A stretch of DNA of 64,000 nt from Palsa-147 sp036513895. Its GTDB lineage: Bacteria; Acidobacteriota; Terriglobia; Acidiferrales; UBA7541. The translations under genes and the position numbers were made by a program. Of this stretch, positions 17,025-24,698 are shown one piece after another. The notes under the pieces were generated by a model. That model saw only the letters and a program-made list of their open reading frames with translations. It had not been told where the DNA came from and did not search any database. The stretch's first letter is position 1. Each line of letters starts with the position of its first letter. The stretch is taken from assembly GCA_036513895.1 (NCBI GenBank), contig DATBYF010000107.1, positions 48,669-112,668 on the forward strand, written 5' to 3'.

Positions 17025-19139
17025 CTATGGCCGCCCGATCCGTTGGCCGCTCGTCGTATCGAAGACATCATTCCGCAGAAATTGCTCGCTCGTCCACGGC
17101 GGAGGGTCGCCACCGAGATACTTGTGGAACCATTCTAGGTGCGCCGTGTAATAGAGCGCCATCTCATACCAACTTGGCCAATGTCCGGCGTTCGAATATA
17201 TGATCAAGCGCGACGGCACATTCATTTTCTGCAGCGACGTAAACATCTGAAGCGATTGTGTATACGGCACGCGAAAGTCCTGCTCGCCGGAAATCACCAG
17301 GCAGGGCGTCTTGAAATTCTGAACAAAATACGATGGCGAGAATTTCACATATTGCTGCGAATCCCAGGGATTTCCCTTAAATTCCCACTCGGGAAACCAT
17401 TGCTCCTCGGTGGCACCGGCCATCGAGCGCAAATCGAAGACGCCCATCATTGATGAAATAGCCTTGAAGCGATCCGTGTGGCCTTCGAACCAGTCCATCA
17501 TGTATCCGCCGTAGGACCAACCCATCGCACCCATGCGGTTCGCGTCCACGTACGGAAGTTTCGCGAGCTCGTCGGTGACCTTCATCAGGTCGTCGAACGG
17601 TTCCCCTCCCCAATCGCCGGAAATTTCGGCCGTAAATTCCTGGCCGTAGCCCGTAGAACCGTGAGGATTCGCGAACGCGACAACATAGCCCGCTCCGGGA
17701 TAAACCTGCCAATCGCCGCGGAAAGCATCCGCCCACTGCTGCTGCGGGCCGCCATGAACGTTGAGTATCAGCGGATATTTCTTCGTAGCGTCAAAGCCGT
17801 GCGGCTTGACGATAAAGACTTCGATCTTCGCACCCGCAGCGCCGGTGACCCACATGCGCTCGGCGGGGCGAATGTCCACTTCGTCGGCAACCTTGTCATT
17901 GAAGTGGGAAAGCCGTTTCGGCTGCGGATTTTTTGCGCCCGAAAGCTCCGCGGAGAAAATCTCGGCGGGCTCGCCGGTAGAGCGATGAATGAAGATCATT
18001 TCGCGAGCGTCGCCGCCGACGTCGAAAGCATCGATCGAGTTATCGGAGAGAATCTGGCGAATTCCGCCGGAATCGAGCGTCACCTGGAAAACGGGTTCGT
18101 CGCCTTCAACCGGCGCGCTGAAATAGAGAGATTTCGAATCTCGGGCCCATTCGTAATCGTCTACCCAGTTGTGGAAGGATTCTGTTAAGACGCGAGACGT
18201 TCCCGCCGCGCGATCGTAGACGGCCAGCCGAAATAGGTCCGATTCGTAGCCCGGCTGCTTCTGCGTGCGATAGGCAATGTATTTGCCGTCGGGCGAGTAG
18301 CGCGGCGTGCCATCGAATGCCAGATTTGCGGCAGTGATATTTCGCGCTTGGCCTTCGCCCGTGACAGAAACCAGCCAGACGTCCCCGTTTGTTGACGAGG
18401 CGGGGTCGGCATCGTGATCCGAAACAAATGCAAGCTCCGAGCTGTCGGGCGAAAAATCGTATTGCAAGGGGCCAGAGAGTTGAAACATGGGCGAATCGAA
18501 ATTGCCTGGCGTTAAGTCACGTACTGCACCGTTGCTTACGTCGGCGATGAGGATGTGGGTGCGCGTGCCGTCTTTCCACGAAGTCCAATGGCGATAGAGC
18601 AAGCCATCGGCCATGTGTGCTTGAAGCGGACCCTTGCTCCAGCGGTCGGCGATTTTTTTGTTGCAGGCATCGTCGGCGCCGCATTTAGGATAGACGTCGC
18701 TCGAAAACACAATCCACTTGCCATCCGGAGACCAGAGCGGGTCGGCGACGCCAGTGGAGACATGCGTAAGCTGCGCCGCTTCCCCGCCGGCCGTCGGGAT
18801 GATGTAGATGTCGCTCGAGCCGCCGCGGCCGCTGACGAAGGCTATGTGGCTGCCGTCGGGCGAAAAAACGGGAGAAGTCTCGCCAGCGTCGCCGTTCGTG
18901 AATTGTCGCGCGTTCGTCCCGTTGGAATTCATGAGCCAGATATGCTCGACGCGCTTGGCGCGGGCGAGATCGCTGGTTGCGACTGTGAACACGACCATCG
19001 AGCCATCGGGCGAGACGTGCAGGTGGGCAAGTGCTCGAACGCGATACAAATCTTCAATTGTGAATGCGCGCTTATCGGCGCGGCTTGGGATTACGAAGCC
19101 CAGGCAGAACAACAGGAGCATCAGCGCTTTTCGATACAT
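17025..19139 (-). CDS. secreted S9 prolyl oligopeptidase-family peptidase
   Basis: A 704-aa protein with a signal peptide (residues 1-21) and an N-terminal seven-bladed TolB/WD40-like propeller (about 35-420) marked by FSPDGSHIAFVSGR, WSPDGKWIVFSSD and YSPDGKYIAYRT. A C-terminal alpha/beta hydrolase follows, with Ser542 (GWSYGGY), Asp621 (SGEQDFRVPY) and His653 (NAGHWPSW). This is the acylaminoacyl-peptidase/DPP5-like branch of S9, which trims short peptides; the propeller excludes large substrates. It acts in the periplasm or outside the cell. The ATG follows GAGG. A single-gene unit. The exact peptide preference cannot be inferred. Confidence 0.9.
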   Translation of the reverse strand: MYRKALMLLLFCLGFVIPSRADKRAFTIEDLYRVRALAHLHVSPDGSMVVFTVATSDLARAKRVEHIWLMNSNGTNARQFTNGDAGETSPVFSPDGSHIAFVSGRGGSSDIYIIPTAGGEAAQLTHVSTGVADPLWSPDGKWIVFSSDVYPKCGADDACNKKIADRWSKGPLQAHMADGLLYRHWTSWKDGTRTHILIADVSNGAVRDLTPGNFDSPMFQLSGPLQYDFSPDSSELAFVSDHDADPASSTNGDVWLVSVTGEGQARNITAANLAFDGTPRYSPDGKYIAYRTQKQPGYESDLFRLAVYDRAAGTSRVLTESFHNWVDDYEWARDSKSLYFSAPVEGDEPVFQVTLDSGGIRQILSDNSIDAFDVGGDAREMIFIHRSTGEPAEIFSAELSGAKNPQPKRLSHFNDKVADEVDIRPAERMWVTGAAGAKIEVFIVKPHGFDATKKYPLILNVHGGPQQQWADAFRGDWQVYPGAGYVVAFANPHGSTGYGQEFTAEISGDWGGEPFDDLMKVTDELAKLPYVDANRMGAMGWSYGGYMMDWFEGHTDRFKAISSMMGVFDLRSMAGATEEQWFPEWEFKGNPWDSQQYVKFSPSYFVQNFKTPCLVISGEQDFRVPYTQSLQMFTSLQKMNVPSRLIIYSNAGHWPSWYEMALYYTAHLEWFHKYLGGDPPPWTSEQFLRNDVFDTTSGQRIGRP

Positions 19140-19251
19140 TCAAACCTCATTGGTTAGGATTGGTGCGACCAAACAAACGCACGATTTAACCACGGTCCGG
19201 CAGCGTGCCACAACACGTTTTGTCTCCGGTCACTGCCTCCAAAGGGGGTGC

Positions 19252-19337
19252 AAAATTGTCTCGATTAGAAGCCATCGCTTCCTTTTGTTTTCATAGAGTT
19301 ACGGCGGTTTCTAATCGTTTGCGTGTCTCGATTAGAA
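19252..19337. repeat. 86-bp dispersed element, copy 1
   Basis: Layout: AAAATTGTCTCGATTAGAA, 37 bases, TTTCTAATCG, TTTGCGTGTC, TCGATTAGAA. CGATTAGAA and TTTCTAATCG are inverted repeats of each other, and the third box repeats the first. The copy at 42486-42571 has the same boxes at exactly the same distances (46 and 20 bp) although the 37-base interior differs. See findings. Confidence 0.7.
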
Positions 19338-19543
19338 ATGCTGCTTCCCATTGGCGATCGCTCTGACTTTGCGGTTGGAAGTCACCTTGAAAGGGCCGAA
19401 ATGCCGTCGGCCGAACGCCCATGAGAAGGCAGGCTCCCTGCCGCCGGACTGAAGTCCAGCTTCCCCCTGCTGAAGGAGGCTCCCACCCTCACGTAAGAAC
19501 ATTCACTCTCCTCGTCGAGAATATGGCCAAGCGTTAATTGGGC

Positions 19544-19565
19544 CCGGGAGGCGGGTGCTTCCCGG
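19544..19565. repeat. REP-like hairpin, GGGAGGC type, copy 1
   Basis: CCGGGAGGC-GGGT-GCTTCCCGG, a nine-pair stem (one G-T) with a four-base loop, followed by CTCTG. Confidence 0.5.
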
Positions 19566-19765
19566 CTCTGAATAACATTTCGTCATTGCGCCGTGTTCAG
19601 AATCCGCTCGTTTTGAGTAGCCCGCGTTTCACATTCGTAGGTCATCGCCTCAAATATAGGCTAGCATGGCGTGCGTAAAAAGAAAGAGCGAGGGTCTGTG
19701 GATTCGCTTGGCGAATTTCGCAGCGAGGCTGCCTACGCGGAGATTTGCTTTCGATTGCGATTTGT

Positions 19766-19787
19766 CCCGGAGGCGGGAGCCTCCGGG
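19766..19787. repeat. REP-like hairpin, GGGAGGC type, copy 2
   Basis: CCCGGAGGC-GGGA-GCCTCCGGG, a perfect nine-pair stem followed by CTCTG, 24 bp before the CPBP gene. Paired changes relative to copy 1 keep the stem, which argues that the structure is what is conserved. Confidence 0.5.
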
Positions 19788-19810
19788 CTCTGGTGGAATG
19801 AACGCTGACA

Positions 19811-20614
19811 ATGAGCGGCGCAGATAAAATTGTCGAGACTATGTCGAGTAGCGCGGAGTCCGCTGCTGCTGCCAATGGCGAGCGGTTGCCGCAGCAGGGA
19901 CTCGGCCGATCCGTTGCGCTGCATCTGATTCCTGGAGCGGCGACTGCCGCGATTTATATTGCGTGTATGCCCGCAGTGACGCACGCGGGATATCCACCGC
20001 TGGCAGCGTTGCTCATTGCTTCCGTGGTAGGGCTGATTCCAATCGAGCTTGGTATTCTCTATTTTCAGGGCAAGCGAAGAAATGGGCGATGGTCGCTGGA
20101 CGGAATTCTTCTATACCGCGAGACGTGGCCAATATCGAGATACTTCACAGTAGTGCCTGCGGTTTTTTTGATTTGTATCGGCGCCATCGGAATCTCTGTC
20201 CCCATAGATCGCCTGTGGGCGCGCGTGGCGTTCTCATGGCTGCCGGATCAATTCGTGTTCATGGGTATCAAGCAATACGCGGGGTACGGACATACTGTGC
20301 TTTGGGTGACGTTTTTTTCGCGGCTGGCGCTGGGCATGCTGGTGCCGATTTGCGAAGAGATGTATTTTCGCGGGTACCTGCTTCCGCGGATATCACGATT
20401 CGGCGGGCGCGCGATATTGCTTGGGTCCGGGCTGTATGCATTTCAAAATTTCGCGCTGCTTTATAGCCTTCCCTCGATGTTTCTCGCTTCCCTGCCGATC
20501 GTAATCGTGACCTGGGTCACGCACAATTATCGCGTGGGGATGGTGGCGCGGATTGCGCTGGGGCTAGTGGGCGGCGTTTTGGGATTGATTGGGATTATGC
20601 ATCTTGGACGATGA
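19811..20614 (+). CDS. CPBP (CAAX/Abi) family membrane protein, active-site His residues missing
   Basis: A 267-aa polytopic protein with about six to seven hydrophobic segments from residue 35 on. The first CPBP motif is intact: Glu182-Glu183-x3-Arg187 (CEEMYFRGYL). The second motif, normally F-x3-H, reads YAFQN here. The third, normally a His in the last helix, reads ARIALGLVGG with no His. CPBP proteins are intramembrane glutamate proteases acting on prenylated or other membrane substrates. Loss of both metal/oxyanion His positions suggests a non-catalytic relative, or an alternative alignment. Start ATG 19811 has no strong ribosome site; MSSSAES ten residues in is an alternative. Confidence 0.75.
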   Translation: MSGADKIVETMSSSAESAAAANGERLPQQGLGRSVALHLIPGAATAAIYIACMPAVTHAGYPPLAALLIASVVGLIPIELGILYFQGKRRNGRWSLDGILLYRETWPISRYFTVVPAVFLICIGAIGISVPIDRLWARVAFSWLPDQFVFMGIKQYAGYGHTVLWVTFFSRLALGMLVPICEEMYFRGYLLPRISRFGGRAILLGSGLYAFQNFALLYSLPSMFLASLPIVIVTWVTHNYRVGMVARIALGLVGGVLGLIGIMHLGR

Positions 20615-20697
20615 CACGGCTCGAACACGCAATCGAACGCAATTTGCTGTGCGAGATGATTTGAGGATGTGGCGTTTTCACTTAGAATGATTTGCTT

Positions 20698-21720
20698 ATG
20701 AAAAGGACAGTTACTTTGATTCCGGGCGACGGAATCGGCCCGGAAGTGGCCGCCGCGGTGAAGGATATTCTGGCGGCGACCGGCGTGCAGATTGATTGGG
20801 AAGAGATTCCGGCGCGCGCGGACTTCGAACGGCGCGGGCTCGATTTCATTCAGGCGGGCGTACTCGATTCGGTACGGCGCAATCGAGTGGCGCTCAAAGG
20901 GCCGATGGCCACGGCGATTGCCGGCGGACCTCCAAGCATAAACGTAGCCCTGCGGAAGAATCTCGAACTCTACGCCAACGTGAGGCCGGTAAAGAATCTC
21001 GAAGGCGTGCGATCGGTTTTTAAAGATGTAGACATCGTACTGATTCGCGAGAACACCGAAGACTTATACGCCGGACTCGAGCACACGGTGGTGCCTGGAG
21101 TGGTGGAGAGCCTGAAAATCATCACGGAAAAAGCTTCGAACCGGATCGCGCGCTTCGCGTTCGAATATGCGCGAAAATATGGCCGCAAAAAGATACATGC
21201 CATTCACAAAGCAAACATCATGAAGCTTTCAGACGGCCTGTTTCTCACGACGGTACGCAAGGTGGCGAACGAATATAAGGACATCGAATATCACGAGCTG
21301 ATCATTGACAACGCCTGCATGCAAATCGTAATGAATCCGCACCAGTTCGACATGTTACTGCTCACCAATCTTTATGGCGACATCATGAGCGACCTCGCCG
21401 CGGGTCTCGTGGGCGGGCTTGGCGTGGTGCCGAGCGCTAACGTGGGCGAAGGCATGGCGCTATTCGAGGCTGTACACGGCACGGCGCCGGACATAGCGGG
21501 AAAAGGAATCGCGAATCCGACGGCGCTGTTGATGAGCGCGATCATGATGTTGCGCTACATGGACGAAGAAGAAGCTGCCAAGCGCGCCGAGACTGCCCTG
21601 GCGAGCGTGTATCGCGAAGGGCGGACGCTCACACCGGACGTGGGCGGTAAGGCGACGACGGCGGAATTCGCGCAGGCGGTGATTCATGCGATGGAGCAGC
21701 CGGCGAAGGCACGAGCGTGA
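20698..21720 (+). CDS. NAD-type isocitrate/isopropylmalate dehydrogenase family (likely isocitrate dehydrogenase)
   Basis: A 340-aa beta-decarboxylating dehydrogenase, compact like NAD-IDH and homoisocitrate dehydrogenase. Visible motifs are the start TLIPGDGIGPEV, the substrate segment ENTEDLYAGLEH, the catalytic-Lys region KIHAIHKANIMKLSDGLF, the metal/substrate box NLYGDIMSDLAAGLVGGLG, and the nucleotide loop EAVHGTAPDIAGKGIANP. ENTEDLYAG points to isocitrate over 3-isopropylmalate. It would convert isocitrate to 2-oxoglutarate in the TCA cycle. ATG 20698 (MKRTVTLIPGDG) is preferred to a TTG six bases earlier. A ferredoxin gene follows 88 bp on. Coenzyme preference is inferred only. Confidence 0.85.
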   Translation: MKRTVTLIPGDGIGPEVAAAVKDILAATGVQIDWEEIPARADFERRGLDFIQAGVLDSVRRNRVALKGPMATAIAGGPPSINVALRKNLELYANVRPVKNLEGVRSVFKDVDIVLIRENTEDLYAGLEHTVVPGVVESLKIITEKASNRIARFAFEYARKYGRKKIHAIHKANIMKLSDGLFLTTVRKVANEYKDIEYHELIIDNACMQIVMNPHQFDMLLLTNLYGDIMSDLAAGLVGGLGVVPSANVGEGMALFEAVHGTAPDIAGKGIANPTALLMSAIMMLRYMDEEEAAKRAETALASVYREGRTLTPDVGGKATTAEFAQAVIHAMEQPAKARA

Positions 21721-21808
21721 ACCCGGTTGACATCACGAATGCGGCATTCCAAAATGAAGCAGACGAACAGAGTCAAACTGATGAGCGCGGATTCTCGGAG
21801 GCCCAATC

Positions 21809-22186
21809 GTGGCAGTGATGGACATTGACGTCGCGGCGCACGCGAATGGCGAAGTACTGAAGCTCGAGCCGATATCAGAGGGCACGACGACCAAGCGCAA
21901 GCGGAAGCCGCACATCGTAGCTGTGATCAATGACATGTGTACGGGGTGTTCCGGTTCGCCTGCGTGCGTGGATTATTGCCCGGTGGCCGAGTGCATGTAT
22001 TGGGTGGAGGATGAAGACCATCCGCCGTTCGGACATATTCGCGTTGATCCCCTGCTCTGTATTGGGTGCAAGCTGTGCACCAGCAAGGGGCCGGATGGGG
22101 CGTTTCTGGAGGGGTGCCCGTGGGATGCTATTGATATGGTGCCGCTGGCGGAGTTTGAAGCTACTTTTGGGCAGATGCCTTACTGA
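21809..22186 (+). CDS. dicluster 4Fe-4S ferredoxin with unusual Cys spacing
   Basis: A 125-aa protein with a basic N-terminal region (TTTKRKRKPH) and eight candidate ligands: Cys44-x2-Cys47-x5-Cys53-x3-Cys57-Pro and Cys84-x2-Cys87-x2-Cys90-x12-Cys103-Pro, plus Cys62. Bacterial two-cluster ferredoxins normally have C-x2-C-x2-C-x3-C-P twice, so both loops carry insertions here (GSPA and SKGPDGAFLEG). The GTG at 21809 follows GGAGG seven bases upstream. The gene is downstream of the isocitrate dehydrogenase-like gene, possibly co-transcribed. Its likely role is low-potential electron transfer; the partner is unknown. Confidence 0.8.
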   Translation: MAVMDIDVAAHANGEVLKLEPISEGTTTKRKRKPHIVAVINDMCTGCSGSPACVDYCPVAECMYWVEDEDHPPFGHIRVDPLLCIGCKLCTSKGPDGAFLEGCPWDAIDMVPLAEFEATFGQMPY

Positions 22187-22319
22187 AGCAAACCACAAGA
22201 ACCTCCCCCGTATTTTTTGATTTCTCATTTTGAAATTTGCGTTGCGGCCGGATAGTACTGCGTGCTCGCGTACATGGAGCGCTGGTATGGCTTGTGATTA
22301 CTGGCTGGGCGCAAAGACG

Positions 22320-22340
22320 CCGGCAGGATGCCGGCGCTAC
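22320..22340. repeat. REP-like hairpin (GGCAGGATGCC family)
   Basis: CCGGC-AGGAT-GCCGG hairpin followed by CGCTAC. It is the complement orientation of the GGCATCCTGCC hairpins in the phage-like module. Confidence 0.55.
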
Positions 22341-22512
22341 GATTGCATGGTTGCCTGCGAGGTGATGGGTGGCGGTTGGTACTTCCGATTCTTTAATCAA
22401 CGGCACGTCCTCCCGAGAAGCCGGAACTGAAAACCGGTGTATGACGCGCTCAGGTAGAGGCGGGCGGGCGATTCGCGGAATTCCCAAGCATTGTGGCGGG
22501 CGTTACATTCGT

Positions 22513-22535
22513 GGGCAGGATGCCGGCGCTACAAA
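22513..22535. repeat. REP-like element (GGCAGGATGCC family)
   Basis: GGGCAGGATGCCGGCGCTAC followed by AAACG; it shares 17 consecutive bases (GGCAGGATGCCGGCGCTA) plus C with the element at 22320. Confidence 0.55.
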
Positions 22536-22585
22536 CGTTTAGCGCCACGCACAAGAGTTCGTGCCACGAAGTTGCGGCCGGGTAT

Positions 22586-22924
22586 CTAGCGTTCTTTGGG
22601 GTGCAGGAAGTAGCGGATTAGGGACATTCCGCCGGTAATGGGGATCCAGATTAGATTTTTTAGAAGGCTGCTGCGACGGTCCAGGCGGTCACGTTCTTCG
22701 TCTACCTCTGCGCGGGTTTGAGCGATCAGTACCGTCGCATATTTCAGAAAATCAACGCCGCATTTGTCGCACTTGCCGCCGTGGGTTTGCTCGTTGAAGC
22801 ATGCCGGACATTTGAAGCGGAGTGTGTTGTGGCAGCGAGTGCAAAACGTCGCTACATCGCGCACCGTCTGGCCACACTTGGGGCATTCCATCGTTACATT
22901 GTAGTCTGCAACGGCGAGTGACAC
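22586..22924 (-). CDS. double zinc-ribbon membrane-associated protein
   Basis: A 112-aa protein with three or four Cys pairs: CPKCGQ, CTRCHN, CPACF and CDKCG, which make two zinc ribbons in the first 60 residues. A charged helix (EVDEERDRLDRRS) and a hydrophobic C-terminal stretch (NLIWIPITGGMSLIRYF) follow. The true start could be the internal MECPKCGQ (ATG 22891), which is the usual zinc-ribbon opening. It is the last gene of the minus-strand block, after the HEAT/lipoyl gene and separated from it by a hairpin at 22927. No partner is evident. The zinc-binding prediction is firm; the role is unknown. Confidence 0.7.
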   Translation of the reverse strand: MSLAVADYNVTMECPKCGQTVRDVATFCTRCHNTLRFKCPACFNEQTHGGKCDKCGVDFLKYATVLIAQTRAEVDEERDRLDRRSSLLKNLIWIPITGGMSLIRYFLHPKER

Positions 22925-22926
22925 TG

Positions 22927-22944
22927 CCTGTCCGCAAGGACAGG
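22927..22944. terminator. GC-rich hairpin between minus-strand genes
   Basis: CCTGTCC-GCAA-GGACAGG, a perfect seven-pair stem with a GCAA tetraloop. No T-run follows, so it may be a processing or attenuation stem and not a full terminator. Confidence 0.35.
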
Positions 22945-22972
22945 TCGGGCGAGAGAATAACGAGAGAGACGG

Positions 22973-23833
22973 CTAGGAAGAGCCGCGGCTGCGGACGCGC
23001 TCCAGCGTGAGGCGGGCCTGTTCGCGGACTTGCGGGAATGTATCTTCCCCGCTGCGTAAGTACGGCTCGATCGCGGCCGCATCTTCGGGCTTGCCAATCA
23101 GATAGAGCGCGCGTAACGCCTCCCAAACTATTTCGCTGCTGGGCGCAATGGAAAGTAGAGTTTGGCCCGCGGTAATGGCGGATTTATCGGGCACGGCCCA
23201 CGCGGTGAGAGTTCCGGGAACGGCGACGCGGATTTCGGCCGACCCGTGATTGCCGGAGTCAATGTGGCCGACTAGCGTACCTGGATTCAGCGCATCGCCG
23301 GGCTTGAGCCGCTCGCGCACCGTGCCAGATGAGGGCGCGGGCATCGCAAATGGCTGCAACATCCCGACGATGACCCCATGCCCGGAATCATCGCCAAAGC
23401 GCACTAGTGATAACGCGGCATTTCTTTGCACCATCGGCTCCGGATCAAGGAGCATTTTGCGCAGGGCCTGGTGGAATTCTTCCGAGGTGTTGTCCTGACC
23501 CATCACCCACGCATCGGTTACACGAATTTCTGTGAGCGGATCGCTCGCCAGCGAAACGATTTGCGGATACCAGCGCTGGACCGATGTGTCGTTGCGTTCC
23601 ATGCGAACTTCGAGCTGCGTCAGCGCGTGTTGGATTTCGCGGGCGTGCTTGTGATCGGAAAGAGACTTTGAGATTTGGTCATCGGTGAGCGGGCGGCCAA
23701 ACCATGTGGCATTCCAAAAAAGGAAAGGCATCAGCACGAACAAAAGCGCGACCGCGAGGACCGCATAGGTCCACTTGCCGCCGACGGAGGGGCGCGTGGC
23801 GCGTTCAGGAACGGGGCCGCTTGTGCCGTTCAC
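22973..23833 (-). CDS. membrane-anchored HEAT-repeat protein with biotinyl/lipoyl-like domain
   Basis: Start set at GTG 23833, which overlaps the stop of the DUF420 gene by GTGA; the longer open frame upstream is the shadow of that gene. The 286-aa product has a membrane helix (about residues 22-42) and HEAT-like helices (RNAALSLVRFGD at about 140; VWEALRALYLIGKPEDAAAI near 240). Between them lies a barrel-sandwich (biotinyl/lipoyl attachment-like) domain marked by PSSGTVRERLKPGDALNPG and TLVGHIDSG. The usual modified Lys (MKM or DKA) is absent. Coupled to cytochrome oxidase assembly genes, so a scaffold role in the periplasm is plausible but not shown. Confidence 0.6.
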   Translation of the reverse strand: MNGTSGPVPERATRPSVGGKWTYAVLAVALLFVLMPFLFWNATWFGRPLTDDQISKSLSDHKHAREIQHALTQLEVRMERNDTSVQRWYPQIVSLASDPLTEIRVTDAWVMGQDNTSEEFHQALRKMLLDPEPMVQRNAALSLVRFGDDSGHGVIVGMLQPFAMPAPSSGTVRERLKPGDALNPGTLVGHIDSGNHGSAEIRVAVPGTLTAWAVPDKSAITAGQTLLSIAPSSEIVWEALRALYLIGKPEDAAAIEPYLRSGEDTFPQVREQARLTLERVRSRGSS

Positions 23834-24336
23834 GCCTGACCTACTGCGCGAACAATGTGCGCCAGGCCGCGCACGATTGTGGTTGTGGTTCCCGGCATGA
23901 GAGGCGGGTATGCGACGTAAAGCAGCCAGTAGACGATCACGCCGGTGACTGAAACGTAGAGCCATAGCGGAAACGTCCACACGGCGATAGCGCGATGGCG
24001 GACGAACTGATCCGTCAGCGCGCGATAGAGCGCGATGATTACGAGCGGCACGATGATGACGGCCAGGATCGTGTGTGTGGTCAGAATCGTGAAGTAAACC
24101 GGGCGGATCCAGCCTTGACCGCCGAAGCGCACGAGACCGATCGTGAAGTGATAATAGAGATAGCCGCAGAGGAACACGGACGAGCAGACGAAGGCGGTTA
24201 GCATGCACGTCTTGTGCGCGAGGATTTTTCCGTTGCGAATCATGAAGTAGCCGGTGAGCAGGAAAACGGCGCTAGTGCCGTTGAGCGTGGCGTTGATGGC
24301 GGGCAGATGGTAGACCCATGAAGGTTGTGCGAGCAA
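23830..24336 (-). CDS. ctaM: DUF420 family protein, CtaM-like cytochrome oxidase assembly factor
   Basis: A 168-aa protein with five hydrophobic segments and the DUF420 pattern: LPAINATLNGTSAVFLLTGY near the start, HKTCMLTAF, YHFTIGLVRFGGQG, ILTTHTILAVIIVPLV, and HRAIAVWTFPLWLYVSVTGV. The histidines in membrane segments could bind heme or copper. In Bacillus the family member (YozB/CtaM) is needed for active heme A-type oxidase. It sits with ctaA and ctaB here, which agrees. The oxidase subunits themselves are not in the window. Gene order ctaA-ctaB-small membrane protein-ctaM-HEAT/lipoyl, all minus strand. Confidence 0.8.
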   Translation of the reverse strand: MLAQPSWVYHLPAINATLNGTSAVFLLTGYFMIRNGKILAHKTCMLTAFVCSSVFLCGYLYYHFTIGLVRFGGQGWIRPVYFTILTTHTILAVIIVPLVIIALYRALTDQFVRHRAIAVWTFPLWLYVSVTGVIVYWLLYVAYPPLMPGTTTTIVRGLAHIVRAVGQA

Positions 24337-24341
24337 GGCGT

Positions 24342-24686
24342 CTACTTGGCCGGTGCGGCGGGCGGCTTCGCCGGCGCAGCGACTGCCGTGGGAGGCTTGG
24401 CCGGCGCCGCGGCAACGGGCTTTTTCGGCGGTCCAATCTGCGGAAATTTCACCAATCCTGCGTCGCGGGCGATGAAGAGAAGCTGCAACGCGAACACCCC
24501 TGCCATCAGCAGTCCAACTCCGAGCAGCAGAATGCCGTCAATGCCGCTGCCAATCAGGCCGCTCGTGAATGTCCAGACAACGCCGACGAGAGAAAGCACA
24601 AGAAAGAAAAGTGAAATGACGGCAAGTTCGAGCTCGTTCGTTTTGAAGGTCATCGTTTCGTTGTGTGCCTCGATTGTAGACGACAT
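24342..24686 (-). CDS. two-span membrane protein with Pro/Ala/Lys tail
   Basis: A 114-aa protein with two membrane helices (about 20-43 and 50-72) and a low-complexity C-terminal tail of PAKPP repeats (about 90-114). It begins 12 bp after the ctaB stop and ends 5 bp before the next start, so it belongs to the same transcript. Size and two-helix layout recall small subunit IV-type or assembly proteins of heme-copper oxidases, but no family signature was recognised. The repeat tail is probably cytoplasmic or periplasmic filler that contacts a partner. Confidence 0.65.
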   Translation of the reverse strand: MSSTIEAHNETMTFKTNELELAVISLFFLVLSLVGVVWTFTSGLIGSGIDGILLLGVGLLMAGVFALQLLFIARDAGLVKFPQIGPPKKPVAAAPAKPPTAVAAPAKPPAAPAK

Positions 24687-24698
24687 GAGTTTTTCCGC

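Larger units (their letters stand above)
19140..19810. other. 671-bp spacer with repeats
   Basis: No gene is supported on either strand. It holds the 86-bp CGATTAGAA element (19252-19337), a GGCAGG-CTC-CCTGCC hairpin near 19434, and two copies of a GGGAGGC-type hairpin (19544-19565 and 19766-19787), each followed by a GCTCTG sequence. It separates the minus-strand S9 peptidase gene from the plus-strand CPBP gene, so both promoters should also be here. Confidence 0.6.
22187..22585. other. 399-bp spacer with REP-like hairpins
   Basis: Convergent spacer between the plus-strand ferredoxin and the minus-strand zinc-ribbon gene. No frame looks coding. It contains two CCGGCGCTAC-type elements at 22320-22340 and 22513-22535. 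Confidence 0.5.

Noticed and set aside
23834..24208. Upstream extension of the HEAT/lipoyl gene
   Set aside because: It is the shadow of the DUF420 gene in another frame (His/Arg-rich) and the GTGA overlap gives a natural start.
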